The notes under the pieces were generated by a model that saw only the letters and a list, made by a program, of their open reading frames with translations, had not been told where the DNA came from and made no database searches. A DNA stretch of 64,000 bases from Trema orientale (taxonomy: Eukaryota > Streptophyta > Magnoliopsida > Rosales > Cannabaceae): positions 7,631 through 71,630 of the forward strand of contig JXTC01000265.1 of assembly GCA_002914845.1 (NCBI GenBank), read 5' to 3'. This document shows, piece after piece, positions 24,690 to 37,764 of the stretch (its first letter is position 1; every line of letters begins with the position of its first letter). A program made the translations under genes and the position numbers.

Positions 24690-25700
24690 TCCTAAAAGTC
24701 TGTTCCAAAAATATGTTACATTTAAGAATTAAGTAGCCAAATGCTATATTTTAAGATACATAGATTAAAGTTAACATCAGTCTTTTATTTTTTTTTTGTT
24801 AATTATCATTTTTAGCAATTTAACTTATTTTTCACAATTGCTTTGGGTGGGGACAACTAAGGAACAAAATTATTTTATGGAAAAAAAATAAGTTGTATAA
24901 ATTAAGGAAAATTAAAAAAAAAAAGGCTCTTAGAAATAATTAACTGGGTTTAACAATTGTTGCTGGTCTAAATTTTTCTTAAAACTATGGATTTGGAATT
25001 CAACTTTTTTAAGAATTAAGTATGTTACATTTAAGGTCAATTCCAAAAGCATGGGACATTTAAGAATTACGTCACCAAGTGCTATTTTTTAAGATACATA
25101 AATCGAAGTTAACAACAGTCTTTTATCTTCTTCTTATGAAAAAAAAAAAACGGTATTTTATCTTCTGTTAATTATTATTTTTAGCAATTAAACTTCTTTT
25201 TTACAATTGCTTTGGATGAGGACAACTAACGAACAAAATTATTTTATGGAAAAAAAGGTGGTATAAATTAAGGCAAATAAAAAAGGCTCTTAGAAATAAT
25301 TAATTGGGTCTAACAATTGGTGCTAGTTTAAAATTTTCTTAAAACTGTGAATTTGGAATTCAACTTTTTTAAGAATAAGTATGTTACATTTAAGGTCCGT
25401 TCCAAAAGTATGTTACATTTAAGAATTAAGTAACAAAATGATATTTTTAAAATACATAAATCAAAGTTAACAACAGTCTTTTATCTTCTGTCGATTGTTA
25501 TTTTTAGCAATTAAATTCTTTTTTACAGTTGCTTTGGATGTGGACAACTAACGAACAAAATTATTTTATGGAAAAAAAAATAAGTGGTATAAATTAAGGC
25601 AAATAAAAAAAAGGCTCTTAGAAATATTTAACTTGGTCTAACAATTGGTGCTGGTCTAAATTTTTCTTAAAACTATGGATTTGGACAATGGCTTCGGAAT
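24690..25700. repeat. Tandem triplication, unit about 325-365 bp
   Basis: Three diverged copies follow each other. Landmarks: acatttaagaattaagt at about 24717, 25053 and 25413; ggacaactaa at about 24852, 25218 and 25541; ggctcttagaaat at about 24925, 25284 and 25612. Copies differ by scattered substitutions and A-run length. No open frame is shared. The unit is unlike any family I recognise. Confidence 0.85.
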
Positions 25701-26477
25701 TTCGTTTTTTTTTTTTTTTTTGAGTGGAGCTTCGGAATTTGGACACAACAAGAAGTAATTTGGTCTAAAAGGACAGTTTTAGGATTGCTTTGCAAGACAA
25801 ATTTTTTAAGATTTTTTATTATGACGGTAGTCATAAACAATAACTATATGATAGGTAGTCATTTTATATTAAAACGGAATTAACTAGTTTTAAAAAAAGT
25901 CTATCCTGAAAAATGGTTTAAAAATTACATCATGTCCAAAAAAACTCCCATCCATTTTTCTTAAAAACTCCAGTATTTTTTTTTCTTCTTGTGGGAGGTT
26001 CAGTATTGCCCTTTTTAACTAATTGAATAACAATCTTGTTAAAAAAAATAATAGTAAGAAGTTATCGCGTCTAATAATATAATGAAACAAAACCCAAATC
26101 AGAAAATACAGAGAAAGTAAAATTGCTCACAAAATCTCAAGTTCTCAAACTTGATTTTATGGCTATGGTATTAATTATAAAAATAAAAAAATAAAAAAAA
26201 AACCTTGATTTTATGCGTATAGCATATTTAATGATAAAAATTTCATATTAACAGATTACACTGGAGCAACAAAAGGGGAAATTTTACTGCCAAAACCTAG
26301 TGGCCTAAAGCGTAGAGGGCCACAAGGGTTATCTGGACATCATAACCCCAAACACAAACGAACAGCCCATCAAAAAGGCTGGTGGACCGTGAACCCCACT
26401 TTTTACCTTCTCGAAAGACAGCCCACGTGGAATCCTTTATGAATATCCACGTTTACATTTCAAAAAGGCCAAAAAAA

Positions 26478-27013
26478 GGGTAGTTTATGGCACAAATGAT
26501 CCATGAATTATCTAATTTGTGACAATTTAACTCAGAATTTTAATTGTGGCAATTAAGTTCATAAATTTTTTAATTTGTAGTAATTTAGTCTCAAAACTAT
26601 CTAAATTATAATATATTGCTTAAATTTATGACAAAAATGCATGTAAAAAACACATTATAGTATTTAAAAGCGTATTTAAGAGAAAATAAACTGAACAAAA
26701 GAATTCGAAGAAAATGAAAGATATTCTTCGTCATTTTCAGGTTCTGGAAGCCGCAAATTTAGAAAAAAAATATTTTGTGATTATTCATTTTTATGCTCAA
26801 AAATTCTAAATTAATTTTTAAATATATTTTCAAATGCCATTAATGCTCTTTACGTATGTTTTTTGTAAAAAATTTAATAGCATGTTGTGATTTAGAGAGT
26901 TTACAAATTAGCCACAAATCTAAAAGTTTAAAGGCGTAATTGCTATAATTGAAATTTTAAGAATCAAATTACTACGTATGGATACTTCATGAACCATTTG
27001 TGTCATTTAACCC
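26478..27013. mobile_element. Long-TIR element 'gggttaatggcac' family, copy 1
   Basis: The left end (gggtagtttatggcacaaat) is the imperfect inverse of the right end, whose complement reads gggttaaatgacacaaat. Pairing continues for about 130-150 bp (ttaattgtggcaattaag against the complement of ctataattgaaatttta). Runs of seven or more A flank both sides and could be a target duplication. Long TIRs and no coding capacity recall MULE-type or foldback elements. Relatives lie at 40.82-41.36 kb and from 63.39 kb. Confidence 0.7.
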
Positions 27014-27213
27014 AAAAAAAAATTTAAAAATTAAAAAAATAAAAAACCCAACTTTAAGGAATCTTTTTGAACCCTCCCTCGCAAAAAGCCTAGCTAAGGC
27101 TCTCGAGTCTAGGCCTAACCACCAAGAGGGGGGACTGGGGGAGGAGGGGAGGGTCGGAAGGAGGGAGGCCTACCGTTAAATTGACGGGCTGATGCATTTA
27201 TTGACCGGCTCTG

Positions 27214-27253
27214 GGCCCCACTCTACTACCCACAAAGTATGTTCAGTGGGCCC
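27214..27253 (+). promoter_or_regulatory. Two class-I TCP-type motifs upstream of the RPK2-like gene
   Basis: GGCCCCAC at 27214-27221 and GTGGGCCC at 27246-27253 (complement GGGCCCAC) both match GGNCCCAC, a site for TCP factors common in promoters of genes active in dividing tissue. They lie about 380-420 bp before the start codon. Sequence match only; binding is inferred. Confidence 0.4.
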
Positions 27254-27630
27254 CATTATCCACCTTAATAAACGACAAAACTTATAATTCTTCTATTTTT
27301 TTTAAAGTAGAAAAGGAAAGACAGAAAAAAAAAAAAAAAAGAGAAAGCTAAGAAGACGAAGAACAAGAATGAAGAGGAAAGAGAGAGAGAGAGAGAGAGA
27401 GAGCAAAGAGAGAAAAACGCGTTTTCGTCTCGAAAGAACACAGTTTTGAGTCTTCTCTTTCTTTCTTTCCCAACTCTCTCTCTATAGAGGAAAATTAGGG
27501 TTAGGGTTTTCGAAAACCCTTAACTCTTTTCTTTTATCTGCAACTCAAAGAGAGAAAGAGGGGGGGGGGGGGGTTGGGGGGGTTTTGTTGATTCTTTGGG
27601 TTTTGAAGACCCTTTAAAGGGTTTCAGGGT

Positions 27631-30600
27631 ATGGGTTGTTCTTCTTCTTCCTCATTTTCAGTGATCAAATGGCGCCTTTTTCACAGACTAGCTTCTCCGG
27701 TACTTGTCCTGAAGCTCCTCTTGCTTTTGTGGGTCTTCTCCAATGGCGTCGCTGTCGCCGATTCTGACAAATCGGTGCTGCTTCAGTTCAAGAATTCGGT
27801 CTCGGACACGGCCGGGCTGCTCTCGAGCTGGAATGCGACCGGTTCTGACCACTGTGCGTGGTTTGGAGTCTTGTGCGACTCTAATTCTCGGGTGGTTGCG
27901 CTCAACATTACTGGGACTGGCACTGGCAGCGGCGGCGGCGGCGGCGGCGGAGGAGGTAATTTGGACCACCCCTTTTCGTGTATCGATTTTGCTAAGTTTC
28001 CGCTTTACGGGTTGGGAATCAGGAGGACTTGTTTAGTTAGTCGAGGGAAATTGGTGGGGAAGTTGTCCCCTGTGATTGAGAAGCTTAGTGAGCTTAGGAT
28101 TTTATCACTACCCTTTAATGGTCTTGATGGTGAAATTCCTAGTGCGATTTGGAGCATGGATAAGCTCGAGGTTCTTGATCTAGAGGGGAATTCGATCAAT
28201 GGGAGGCTGCCACTTGAGTTCAATAGGAATTTGAGGGTTCTTAATCTCGGTTTCAACAAGATTGAGGGAGAGATACCGAGCTCCTGGTCGAATTGTGTGA
28301 GCTTGGAGATCTTGAATTTATCAGGGAACCGTGTGAACGGAACTGTTCCGGCATTCGTTGGCAGGCTGAGGGGTGTCTACTTGTCATACAATCGGCTTGG
28401 TGGGCCGGTTCCGAGTGAGATTGGTGAGAACTGCGGGAAGCTTGAGCATCTGGACTTATCGGGTAATTTCTTGGTTGATGTTATTCCTAGAACTCTGGGT
28501 AATTGTGGTGAGCTGCGAACACTTTTGCTGTATACTAATATGTTGGAAGAGAGTATTCCTGCTGAACTTGGTCGACTTCAGAAGCTTGAAGTACTTGATG
28601 TTTCAAGAAATAGCCTCAGTGGTGAAATACCACATCAACTTGGGAATTGTACTGAATTATCAGTTATTGTGCTTTCGAATCTGTTTAATCCGCTTCCAAA
28701 AATCAACTTTACAGAAGACATTCCTTCCTTGGAGCAATTAAGTTCTATGTATGACGACTTCAATTTCTTTCAAGGTGCAATCCCTGAGGTAATTACGGCT
28801 CTTCCTAAGCTCAGGATAATTTGGGCACCTAGGTCGACTTTGGAAGGTAGCTTCCCCAGTAACTGGGGTTCCTGTGCCAATTTGGAGATGATCAATTTTG
28901 CTCAGAATTTTTTCAATGGGGAAATTCCTACTGCACTTAGCCACTGCAAAAAGCTGCACTATCTTGACGTAAGCTCCAACAAACTTACAGGTAAGCTTGT
29001 TGATGATCTTCCAGTTCCCTGTATGACTGTGTTTGATGTCAGTGGGAACACCTTGTCTGGTTCAATTCCTGTATTTTACAATAGCACTTGCACTCCCATT
29101 CCTCCGTTGAATGTGTTGTCCTCTGAACTTGACAATCCATCGTCACCCTATCAAGCCTTGTTTTCAACTAAAGCTCAAGTTGGGAACTCTTTGCAATTGT
29201 ATAAAGGAGATGGTGGGCTTGTAGTAATTCACGACTTCGGGCAAAATAATTTTACCGGTACTCTGCCATCAATGCCAATTGCACCAGAAAGATTAGGGAA
29301 GCACGCTGTTTATGCATTTCTTATTGGAGAAAACAAGTTTGCCGATGCATTTCCAGGAAATTTGTTTGAGAAGTGTGAAGGGTTTGATGCTCTGATTGTT
29401 AATATCAGCAACAACAAACTATCTGGTCAGATTCCGTTGGAAATTGGAAAAATGTGTAGATCTCTTCAGTTCCTGGATGCTTCTGGGAATCAGATTGCAG
29501 GGCCTATTCCCCCTAGTATTGGGGACTTGCCGTCTCTTCTTGCCCTTAACTTGAGTTGGAATTTGTTGCAAGGTGAGATTCCATTCAGTCTTGGCCAGAT
29601 AAAGGTTATGAAGTATCTTTCATTGGCTGGTAATAACCTTACTGGCTCAATTCCTTCGAGTTTTGGCCAATTCCACTCGTTAGAAGTGCTGGATCTTTCT
29701 TCCAACTCTCTTACTGGTGAGATTCCAAGAGATCTTGTCAACTTGAGAAGCCTAACTGTTCTTCTGCTCAACAAAAATAGACTCTCAGGCCAGATTCCTT
29801 CTGGGTTGGCAAATGTGACCACTCTCTTGACCTTTAATGTCTCCTTCAATAACTTGTCTGGGTCACTACCATCTAATAGTAACTTGATGAAATGTAATAG
29901 TGCTATTGGAAACCCATTTATACGTTCTTGCCGCATGTATACTCTCAAGGAAACATCTTCGGATTCTCAGGGAAGAGGTGGCGATTCAGAACCATATGCT
30001 GCTTCACCATCTGGAGTTCCAACTCAGACTGGTGGAAGTGGTGGTCTCAATTCGATCGAAATTGCATCCGTAACATCTGCATCAGCCATAGTCTCAGTGC
30101 TTATAGCTCTAATTATCTTATTCTTCTATACCCGCAAGTGGAATTCGAAGTCTAAGATTCTTGGGTCTACCAGGAAGGAAGTGACAGTTTTTACAGACTT
30201 TGGCGTTCCGTTGACCTTTGAGTCTGTGGTGCAGGCCACAGGAAATTTTAATGCAAGCAACTGCATTGGGAATGGAGGTTTTGGTGCAACCTACAAAGCA
30301 GAGATCTCACCTGGAGTTTTAGTGGCAATAAAACGGCTGGCAGTTGGAAGGTTCCAAGGAGTTCAGCAGTTCCATGCAGAAATTAAAACCCTTGCAAGGC
30401 TCCGCCATTCAAATCTCGTGACTTTAATCGGTTACCATGCCAGTGAAACAGAGATGTTCCTCATATATAACTATTTGCCTGGTGGTAATTTGGAAAAGTT
30501 CATCCAGGAAAGGTCCACCAGGGCTGTTGATTGGAGGATTCTTCACAAGATTGCTTTGGACATAGCCCGAGCGCTGGCCTACCTACATGACCAATGCGTG

Positions 30601-31089
30601 CCACGAGTCCTGCATCGCGACGTCAAGCCGAGCAATATCTTGCTCGATGATGATTTCAATGCCTATCTATCTGACTTCGGTTTGGCCAGGCTTCTAGGCA
30701 CTTCAGAAACCCATGCTACCACTGGCGTGGCTGGAACTTTTGGGTATGTGGCTCCAGAGTATGCAATGACCTGCCGTGTTTCAGACAAGGCCGATGTGTA
30801 TAGTTATGGTGTTGTTCTTCTGGAGTTACTTTCAGACAAAAAAGCTCTGGACCCTTCATTTTCTTCATTTGGTAATGGCTTCAATATTGTACAGTGGGCT
30901 TGTATGCTCCTCCGGCAGGGCCGGGCAAAGGAGTTCTTTACTGCTGGGTTGTGGGATGCAGGTCCACATGATGATCTGGTAGAAGTTTTACATTTGGCAG
31001 TTGTTTGTACGGTTGACTCTCTCTCTACCAGACCCACAACAAGACAGGTTGTTCGACGGTTAAAGCAACTTCAACCCCCGTCATGTTAG
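27631..31089 (+). CDS. RPK2: LRR receptor-like protein kinase, RPK2/TOAD2 type (1152 aa, intronless)
   Basis: A single open exon encodes a full-length receptor kinase. The order is: signal peptide (about residues 21-43), LRR N-terminal cap (46-83), a run of nine glycines (101-109), about twenty LRRs interrupted by an island at about 471-545, a transmembrane helix (about 811-835) and a Ser/Thr kinase. Kinase motifs are intact: GNGGFG at 880-885, Lys901 in [12 protein letters not shown] with Asp997, DFG at 1015-1017, and APEY at 1041-1044. RPK2/TOAD2 in Arabidopsis is also intronless and of similar length and layout. It acts at the plasma membrane in CLE-peptide and meristem signalling, anther development and embryo patterning. 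The GGC-repeat glycine run is an unusual insertion and may vary in length between alleles. Function by homology is confident; the exact orthology is not proven. Confidence 0.93.
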   Translation: MGCSSSSSFSVIKWRLFHRLASPVLVLKLLLLLWVFSNGVAVADSDKSVLLQFKNSVSDTAGLLSSWNATGSDHCAWFGVLCDSNSRVVALNITGTGTGSGGGGGGGGGNLDHPFSCIDFAKFPLYGLGIRRTCLVSRGKLVGKLSPVIEKLSELRILSLPFNGLDGEIPSAIWSMDKLEVLDLEGNSINGRLPLEFNRNLRVLNLGFNKIEGEIPSSWSNCVSLEILNLSGNRVNGTVPAFVGRLRGVYLSYNRLGGPVPSEIGENCGKLEHLDLSGNFLVDVIPRTLGNCGELRTLLLYTNMLEESIPAELGRLQKLEVLDVSRNSLSGEIPHQLGNCTELSVIVLSNLFNPLPKINFTEDIPSLEQLSSMYDDFNFFQGAIPEVITALPKLRIIWAPRSTLEGSFPSNWGSCANLEMINFAQNFFNGEIPTALSHCKKLHYLDVSSNKLTGKLVDDLPVPCMTVFDVSGNTLSGSIPVFYNSTCTPIPPLNVLSSELDNPSSPYQALFSTKAQVGNSLQLYKGDGGLVVIHDFGQNNFTGTLPSMPIAPERLGKHAVYAFLIGENKFADAFPGNLFEKCEGFDALIVNISNNKLSGQIPLEIGKMCRSLQFLDASGNQIAGPIPPSIGDLPSLLALNLSWNLLQGEIPFSLGQIKVMKYLSLAGNNLTGSIPSSFGQFHSLEVLDLSSNSLTGEIPRDLVNLRSLTVLLLNKNRLSGQIPSGLANVTTLLTFNVSFNNLSGSLPSNSNLMKCNSAIGNPFIRSCRMYTLKETSSDSQGRGGDSEPYAASPSGVPTQTGGSGGLNSIEIASVTSASAIVSVLIALIILFFYTRKWNSKSKILGSTRKEVTVFTDFGVPLTFESVVQATGNFNASNCIGNGGFGATYKAEISPGVLVAIKRLAVGRFQGVQQFHAEIKTLARLRHSNLVTLIGYHASETEMFLIYNYLPGGNLEKFIQERSTRAVDWRILHKIALDIARALAYLHDQCVPRVLHRDVKPSNILLDDDFNAYLSDFGLARLLGTSETHATTGVAGTFGYVAPEYAMTCRVSDKADVYSYGVVLLELLSDKKALDPSFSSFGNGFNIVQWACMLLRQGRAKEFFTAGLWDAGPHDDLVEVLHLAVVCTVDSLSTRPTTRQVVRRLKQLQPPSC

Positions 31090-31996
31090 GTAGGTTAGCC
31101 AAGCCCTAGAGGGCTTTCTATTGATTAATTAACATAGTAATTTGTAGAAGATTAAGAGCGCCATTGTAATCTGTGCTTTTGCCCTTAAGGCTGAGTTCCG
31201 AATTGTAGTTAATNNNNNNNNNNNNNNNNNNNNNNGTGTATATCAGTTTTATTTGTTCTTAAATAAAACCGTAGAGTAGACATAGTTCCTTCCAAGATTG
31301 TAGTTCACTTCAAAGTTCATGAGCGGCTTCGGTATCTCTCTCTCTCTCTCTCTCTCTCTCATGAGTGATTACATGGAGGGATATTTAAAGATTTCGTGGG
31401 CTAGCTACATGTTTTTTTAAGCTTATATTTTGATAATTGTATTTGATCATGCATCTTTGATTCTTCTTCAAAACTGGAGGAGTTCAATGAAGATTTGTAC
31501 AACAAGCGCTGGCGACTCTCCATTTCTCTCTTTCTAGTAGTTAATGATGAAGACAGTTCAGTTTCTTTAAAAGCGTTGAGAGTTCATTAATATGTTGTGC
31601 TTCATTTCTCGTGCTATTCCATATTTGTACAGTTGGTAGTTAGTTTATTAGGCAACCTAACGAGCAAAAATTTCCAGTTCATCATACCACCAAAAATGAA
31701 TTGGATATTCCTTTCAAATAAAAAAATATGAATTGGATATCGGCCATCGCTTTCATACTCCAAATAGGACCCAAAAAAAAAGTGGGTGAAGGGGTTCCAA
31801 ATACGAAGATTTTTTTTGTTTTTTTTTTCCTTTTTTCTAATATAAAAAAGAAAAGAGTAATAACAAGTGATCAAAGAGGGGCTTTGCTTTGTATTCAGTA
31901 CACTAAGCCTCATGTATCAAGATTCGATACTGATTGCCGAGTTCATCCAATGGAAATAAATTCAATGGAAATCGTTGCAACACATGGAAATCTCTG
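31090..31996. other. 3' region between convergent RPK2-like and AFP-like genes, with a 22-N gap
   Basis: The two genes end toward each other. The stretch contains Ns at 31214-31235, a (TC)n run at about 31336-31360 and AT-rich sequence. The N run lies in the likely 3' UTR of the kinase gene. No further gene is supported. Confidence 0.7.
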
Positions 31997-34149
31997 CTAC
32001 AAAAAGGATGTGGGATTAACAACTATATGCTTGAGAGGGTGATCTGCATCACCACCACCGGCATGTTTGACAAACTCGGCTGGAGACAGAAAGCTACCAT
32101 GACAAACGCATACGATTCTCACCTCCTCGTCCTTCCTATATCTATAAAGAAATCCCTCTATTCTTTTCCCGTTGGGGCCAACTCCCGTAGTAGACACACA
32201 AGGCATATCCTCCAAAACGTTCCTCACAATTTCTTTAGCTCCCTTCCTAGAAAATGCAGGCGTCGAGGATTGATTTTCCGTTACAACACTATCGAACCCA
32301 CCTGATTTCTCTCTGGTAAGCGGTCCCCCAGGGATCGCAAGTTTCTGCACTCTCTCCGGCAAGGACTGAAGGCCAGCAGGGCTCATTACTTCTGGGCATT
32401 TGTTTACTCCTGCATTATGACCTGTCTTAATTGATACGGTGTGAGAAAGGGGATGTGACAAACTTCCGAAATAAGAAGTTTATGTTGCAAAGAATCGTAA
32501 AACAGTGGGAAATAAGGCTGACACATTATCAAGATAAATGTTCAAAATCATAGTGAAGTTTATACGCTTAAGGTACGGAAAAAAGATACGTAATACAGAG
32601 TCAACATTCTAAACCAAACTTAGTTGCTGCTGAGGAATCGGAATTGAGTTGACCATCATGATGGGATTAAGGTATTAACAAGATTCAAGTTGAACTAATA
32701 TAATGAGTTTAAGGATTAANATCATAGGAATCCTTCGAGGGGTTCTTTTGTTCCACTGGAAATGGTAGTGGAAAATAGAGGCAAGACATCAACAGGATTG
32801 CTTTCTCAAATGACAGTTAGGCTAAATCAACAAGACTGATAACAGAAGGGTTAAGGGATCATTCCATTTTGCGTGACCCCTCAGGCCTCAATCCATGTAC
32901 GAAGAAGAAAATTTGATTCTTGTTCCCAATTCTCATGGAGATTCCTTATAGTACGAGCTAGTTAGTTCTTCGAGCCTTTGAGGACGATTAATTTAAATTT
33001 CTGCATCCAATACCGGAGCCGGAGGCAATACAAGTATGTAATTCATTTCATGAAACAGTTGTTTTCTAACTGATTCTTCTCCCTTCGGTTTGACCTATGG
33101 TTAGAGTAAGTGGGACATGTAACATAAACAATAAGGCAAACATACCAAAGATGAAGATAAAGCCAATTAACACAACCGACAACTAGAACGCTAGTTTCAG
33201 ATTATATACAGTTATACACGTTGAACTAGATAAGACTTAACTACGTAGGGAACTACAACGACATAAACGACAACCTAACATATATAGAAAAGAAGAAGAA
33301 GAAAGCATTACGCACCAAGTCAAGATTAGTAAAGCGTTTGTACTAAAATAGTCTATATTGATTTGACACTGGATTACCTTGACCGGCCAGACTATTAGAT
33401 TCTGAAATCCCTGACGATCCACTCCCATGAGAAGCCATGGACCCTGGAAACGATGGCTGAGTTGGAACCGTTAGCCCATCCAATCCTCCACTGACAACTG
33501 GCCCATTGTCTTTTTCATCATTGCCTCCAGAGACCCAACCCGCCGGAACTGCCATGGAAGAAAACTCATCCACAACCTTCAAGCTCCGCTCTTGGCTTTG
33601 ACGACTCCCATTAGCGCCTCCCCTATCGTCCTCGCCACCATTCTCCTCCGCCGGAGCTCGGCTGCTCCGATCTCTCGCCGCCTTAAGGTTCCGATGCTTC
33701 TCCGACCGCTTCCTCTTCGCCTCCATCCTCCTCAGCGTCTGCAACTCCTTCCTCTTCCGCCACTCCTCCTCCGTCTCCGTCGGAAGAGAACACGCCCTCG
33801 TAAGCGGAGCCGGGCACGCAGCCGCCGCATTCGCTGGCGTCACGTGACGGCACGTGATGTCTTCTCCGGAGGGGTTTGTGGTGGTGAAGTCGGATATTGA
33901 AGAGGAGCGTTTTAGTGAGAGCCTGTTCTTGGCTCTTGGGTCGACCCCGAATCGACCGTTCAATGAAAGCCCGAGGCTTAGCTCAATCTCATCTGCGTCT
34001 TCTTCTTCTTCTTTTGGGTCATGGGATTTTTCCGAGAAGTGATTATGTGAAACTAGTCTCTGTAATAGATCTGTAGAGAAATTGCTCGAAGGAATAGAAA
34101 GGTACGGTTGTTGACTTGCTCTGTTTTGACCTTCCTCTGTTTGCGCCAT
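31997..34149 (-). CDS. NINJA-family protein, AFP (ABI5-binding protein) type (398 aa, 2 exons)
   Basis: Exon 1 (33378-34149) and exon 2 (31997-32421) join in phase (donor CAAG|gtaatc, acceptor aagacag) to give 398 residues. An N-terminal EAR-type motif (LSLGL, residues 57-61, within [13 protein letters not shown]) would recruit TOPLESS. A basic NINJA-B region with a likely nuclear signal lies at about 129-160. The C-terminal domain at 330-398 ([39 protein letters not shown]) is that of AFP/NINJA proteins and resembles the JAZ Jas region. AFPs bind ABI5 and dampen abscisic-acid responses; NINJA links JAZ to TOPLESS. The phrase after the EAR motif and the C terminus favour AFP over NINJA. Three G-box/ABRE motifs upstream fit ABA induction, as known for AFP genes. 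The 956-bp intron contains one N (32720) and no gene. Confidence 0.92.
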
Positions 34150-34635
34150 TGAAGAGACTGAGAAGATTAGACAAACTTGCTTCTAGCGAAATTCAGAGAT
34201 ACCCAGATGAGAATTTTCTATAATGAAGTAGAGTTGGAACGAATTTTCCCGGGAAAATGAAAGGGGGAAAAAAACACAGAGAAGTCTCGGGAATCAGAGG
34301 ATTCAAAACCCAAGGACAACAGAGCAAAAATGGAAACTCATCTGGTCCCACATCGTCCACTAATGAAAACCAACCTCATTAGCATCTTTTGCACGCCAAA
34401 GAAAAGAACCAAAAAACCCTACATTTTCTCGCACTTTCTCGGCAGAAACTTTCCCAGGAAAATAAAGACGAAACCCATTATGGCCAGAGAAAAGAAACGA
34501 AACGGAACTGAAAAGAATATAGCGAGAAACACAGCTTTGACAATCTTCGTCGTAGCTTAAGCATTTGCCTTAGAAAGGGGATGAAATTACCGAAGAGTCC
34601 CTCGTCGTTCATAACCAAAAACCATCAGAAAGTGC

Positions 34636-34928
34636 CACGTGGTGATCATGAAGAGACTCCGTACAGACAGGTGGCTTTTAGAAACCAGATCTCGAGGAAA
34701 CCACCAAAACAAGCGTCGTCACCTGTTTGGATTTATGCGAGAGGCGAAAGCTAGTCATCCGATTAGGTATCCGAAAGCACACGTGTCGTCCAACTAATGT
34801 GGAACTCCCTAAAACTGCCACGTATCACTTAAAATCTCGGCCTCGTAAAGCGGCGACTGTCTCTCTCTGTCTTTCGAGAGCTGGATTCCAGAACTGGACG
34901 CGGAGATGGTATCAGGACTCGACACGTG
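34636..34928 (-). promoter_or_regulatory. Three G-box/ABRE motifs upstream of the AFP-like gene
   Basis: CACGTG occurs at 34636-34641, 34780-34785 and 34923-34928, each in an ABRE-like context (gccacgtggt, acacgtgtc, acacgtggc), roughly 490-780 bp upstream of the start codon. Their near-even spacing of about 144 bp is notable. ABREs are bound by bZIP factors such as ABI5, the partner of AFP proteins, which would make a feedback loop. That link is inference. Confidence 0.55.
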
Positions 34929-34984
34929 GCTGTGCCTTGGGATTTGTGTCCGTCTTTTCGATTGCCCTTTTATTAAATTAATTA

Positions 34985-35607
34985 TTTAATGTGCGTGAAC
35001 TGGCGTTGCCCACTTGCGAGAGAGATGGAATATCGCCCAGACGATGTGGGATTAGAATTTAAGAGCCTACTCGCTAGTGGAGCTGGACGTGTGTCAAAAA
35101 GGGTATGATGGTAATTTTGTAACAACAATGGAGACTGAGTGCTGGTTTTGCTTTGTACTACTGGACCCCTTTTTTTTTTTGAGAGAACTACTGGACCCCG
35201 TTTGTTCGACTAGAAAATTAGGAAAGTAACTCGTGTGTGTGTGTGAGAATAATGTGTGCATTATTTGTACCAGATAAAAATTTTAAAAAAAAATCATTTT
35301 TAGCTTTTTATCAAAAAAAGATTCACGTTTTTTTTTTCACTAATATCAAATAAAATATTATATTTATATTTTTCTATCAAATTTCATCATATAGTTAAAA
35401 TTTGAGTTAAATTTATTGAAAGTTAATACTTTTAGCTTTTGAAATCAAATAAAGACGTTTTTGTAATAATTTTAAATTATTCTATTTTGGAGAAATATGA
35501 GGTCTAGGGTTCAATCTCCACCCTCACCTCTTCTCCTACTAACTAATGACCACTAACAACTCAAGGAAAAAAAAAATAAAAAAACACTTGGTTGGAGATG
35601 TGATTAA

Positions 35608-35647
<40 letters not shown>

Positions 35648-37764
35648 AGCACTTGGTTGGAGATGTGATCCATCCCCAAAGTAGAGTAAAACTCTAACAT
35701 AGGGTTTAGTTGGAATGGAGATGCTAGGAGCTCACCAAAATGGAATGACCTTAGTTCCATAACCTCGCCAATAAAAGCGTATTTCCATGACATACTAAAC
35801 AGAGCAATTATATGCATTGGCAAAGATAGTTCCCTTATTTTTACACTTAATTGTCATGAATTTTGTGCTTAGATTATGAAAACCTGAGTACCCATAATTA
35901 TAAATAAGGAAGGGCTCGTGATGAACGTCACATTGAGAATTCTCTAGAAATGAGATTACTTTGAACACATAAAAGATTTTATCTCCATTTATTTTTGCAT
36001 TTTACTCGTATTTGTGGCTTATTCCAATCTAAGAATTCGACAACTCTAATATTGACAAAAACTTCCATCCACAATGATAATCTAATATTGTAATGCACCG
36101 TACGTGTGATACTATATACAACTTAATTTTGAAATAATCTTTTTAAGGAATTCGAATTATTCATTTGTATTTTTTAACAATGTGGATCTTAAAATTTGAG
36201 AAGAGAGCAAATAAAACCCTCAACTAGCAAATAAAATACGTCTAATAGGTGTCCTTTTATCCGCTCTTTTTAGTACGAAAAAGTAATAATATTTTTATCT
36301 TTGCAACTAAACATGATTCCCCAAATTTTAAAAATTTAAAATTATTTATAAATGGTGTGATGTTATGAGAAATAATAGAATATTGATTATAAAACATCCA
36401 GGATAATCCCCACATCATAACAGATATGTGCTAAGAAGCTTTTCTTCAAAATTAGACGTTAAAAAAATATCAACTTGGTCATGTGATTGCGTTAAATGGA
36501 TGTGTATATATATATATATATACACATTTAATCAATAGATGTGTGTATATATAGGTTTCCAATTTAATAAGTTTTTTTTTTGTCTTTTCATAAATATTTT
36601 TTTGGCAGTTAGATAATTATTCAACTATTATCATAATTTAAGTAGTTGAAAAAAAAAATCTATTATTTAATACTTTTTTCTTTACTTTTATTATAAAAAA
36701 AATATGCGTAATTAATTTTATTTGAACAAAATGATACTTATGAATAAATAAATAAAAAATACATAGCCTATATATATATTATAACGATATTGAATTCTAC
36801 GGAGAACAAATGGTTCATATATTATTATTAATTACAGTTCAAATCTGCTTTTGAGTTGGGACCACTGATCTCCAATCTCAACACAAGGAAAATAATATCA
36901 TCAAGTATTAAGCCTTAGAACTAAGCCAAAAGCTAAAGAACAACAAAATCATGAGCTCACTTTTTAAATCACATGGCTAATAAATACCAAATCAAACCTA
37001 TAATTAAAATTTTCACAGATTTTTTTAATTCTTTTTTTTTAAGAAATTTTAAAATTTATTTCTAAATTAAGACAAATAGACAATAATCGAACTGAAAAGC
37101 CTAGACACTGCAGCGGAAAACACGCAAAAAGGAAGAAGATTACAAGTCTGATAGGAAAAAAGAAAAAAAAAATGAAATTATAAGAGAGGAAAAAGAGAGA
37201 AGCAATAGAGAAGCAAATGGGCCAAGTTGCACATACTTTATTGTTATGAACAGTGAACACTGCTGTGCCAGAGTTCTAGTGATCTGGGTTAACGCCACGT
37301 ACCAGATAGTACATAGGTTGACACGTGTCAGTATGTGATTGCAAAGGGACAGCGGAGCGGGCAATCAAATTGGGAGGAAGATATTATTAGAAGATTTTGC
37401 AAATTCATCGGGGGGCAGGAAAATCATCATGTCGCACGCACGCGCCGTGTCAGGGAATATTAATTTATATTTTGGGAATTCTGGTCCTTGGATTACAATA
37501 TGATTGCAGATTAGTACTTTGGTTCAACTCAATTTTCATGTTTCGATCATAGATTTTGATTTTTGACAAAGGAAAAAAAAAGAAAGTTGGAAGAAGAGGG
37601 AGATAGATTAGTATTTTGGGTAAAAATTAGTGCTGAAATACTTATGTTTTCACTAAAAACTTTAGTTTAACATTTTGAAAAATAAAAATAAAAAAAATTT
37701 CATTCAATTTAATGACAATCCAATACAAATATAAAACAAGGAGAATGATAAGAATATCTTCTTA
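34985..37764. other. Spacer, no supported gene
   Basis: No gene is supported. At 35495-35580 a phrase with a B-box-like core (agggttcaatctcc) runs into an A-rich tail, possibly a SINE end. A 36-base A run at about 35608-35643 separates two copies of acttggttggagatgtgat. Short (TA)n runs occur near 36507. The part at 37250-37460 is less AT-rich and has acacgtgtc. A large open frame over the A run is an artefact. Confidence 0.55.

Larger units (their letters stand above)
25701..27630. other. Spacer and promoter region of the RPK2-like gene
   Basis: Contains a long-TIR element (26478-27013), two TCP-type motifs, a (GA)n run at about 27380-27402 and a G run at about 27561-27573. The 200-odd bases before the ATG are pyrimidine- and purine-rich, as in many plant 5' leaders. 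No other gene is seen. Confidence 0.6.

Noticed and set aside
28373-28741. Alternative-frame ORFs inside the RPK2-like gene and similar antisense frames
   Set aside because: They are shadows of a strongly supported 1152-codon gene with intact kinase motifs.
35539-35823. 94-codon minus-strand frame
   Set aside because: It reads through a 36-base homopolymer and has no family resemblance.
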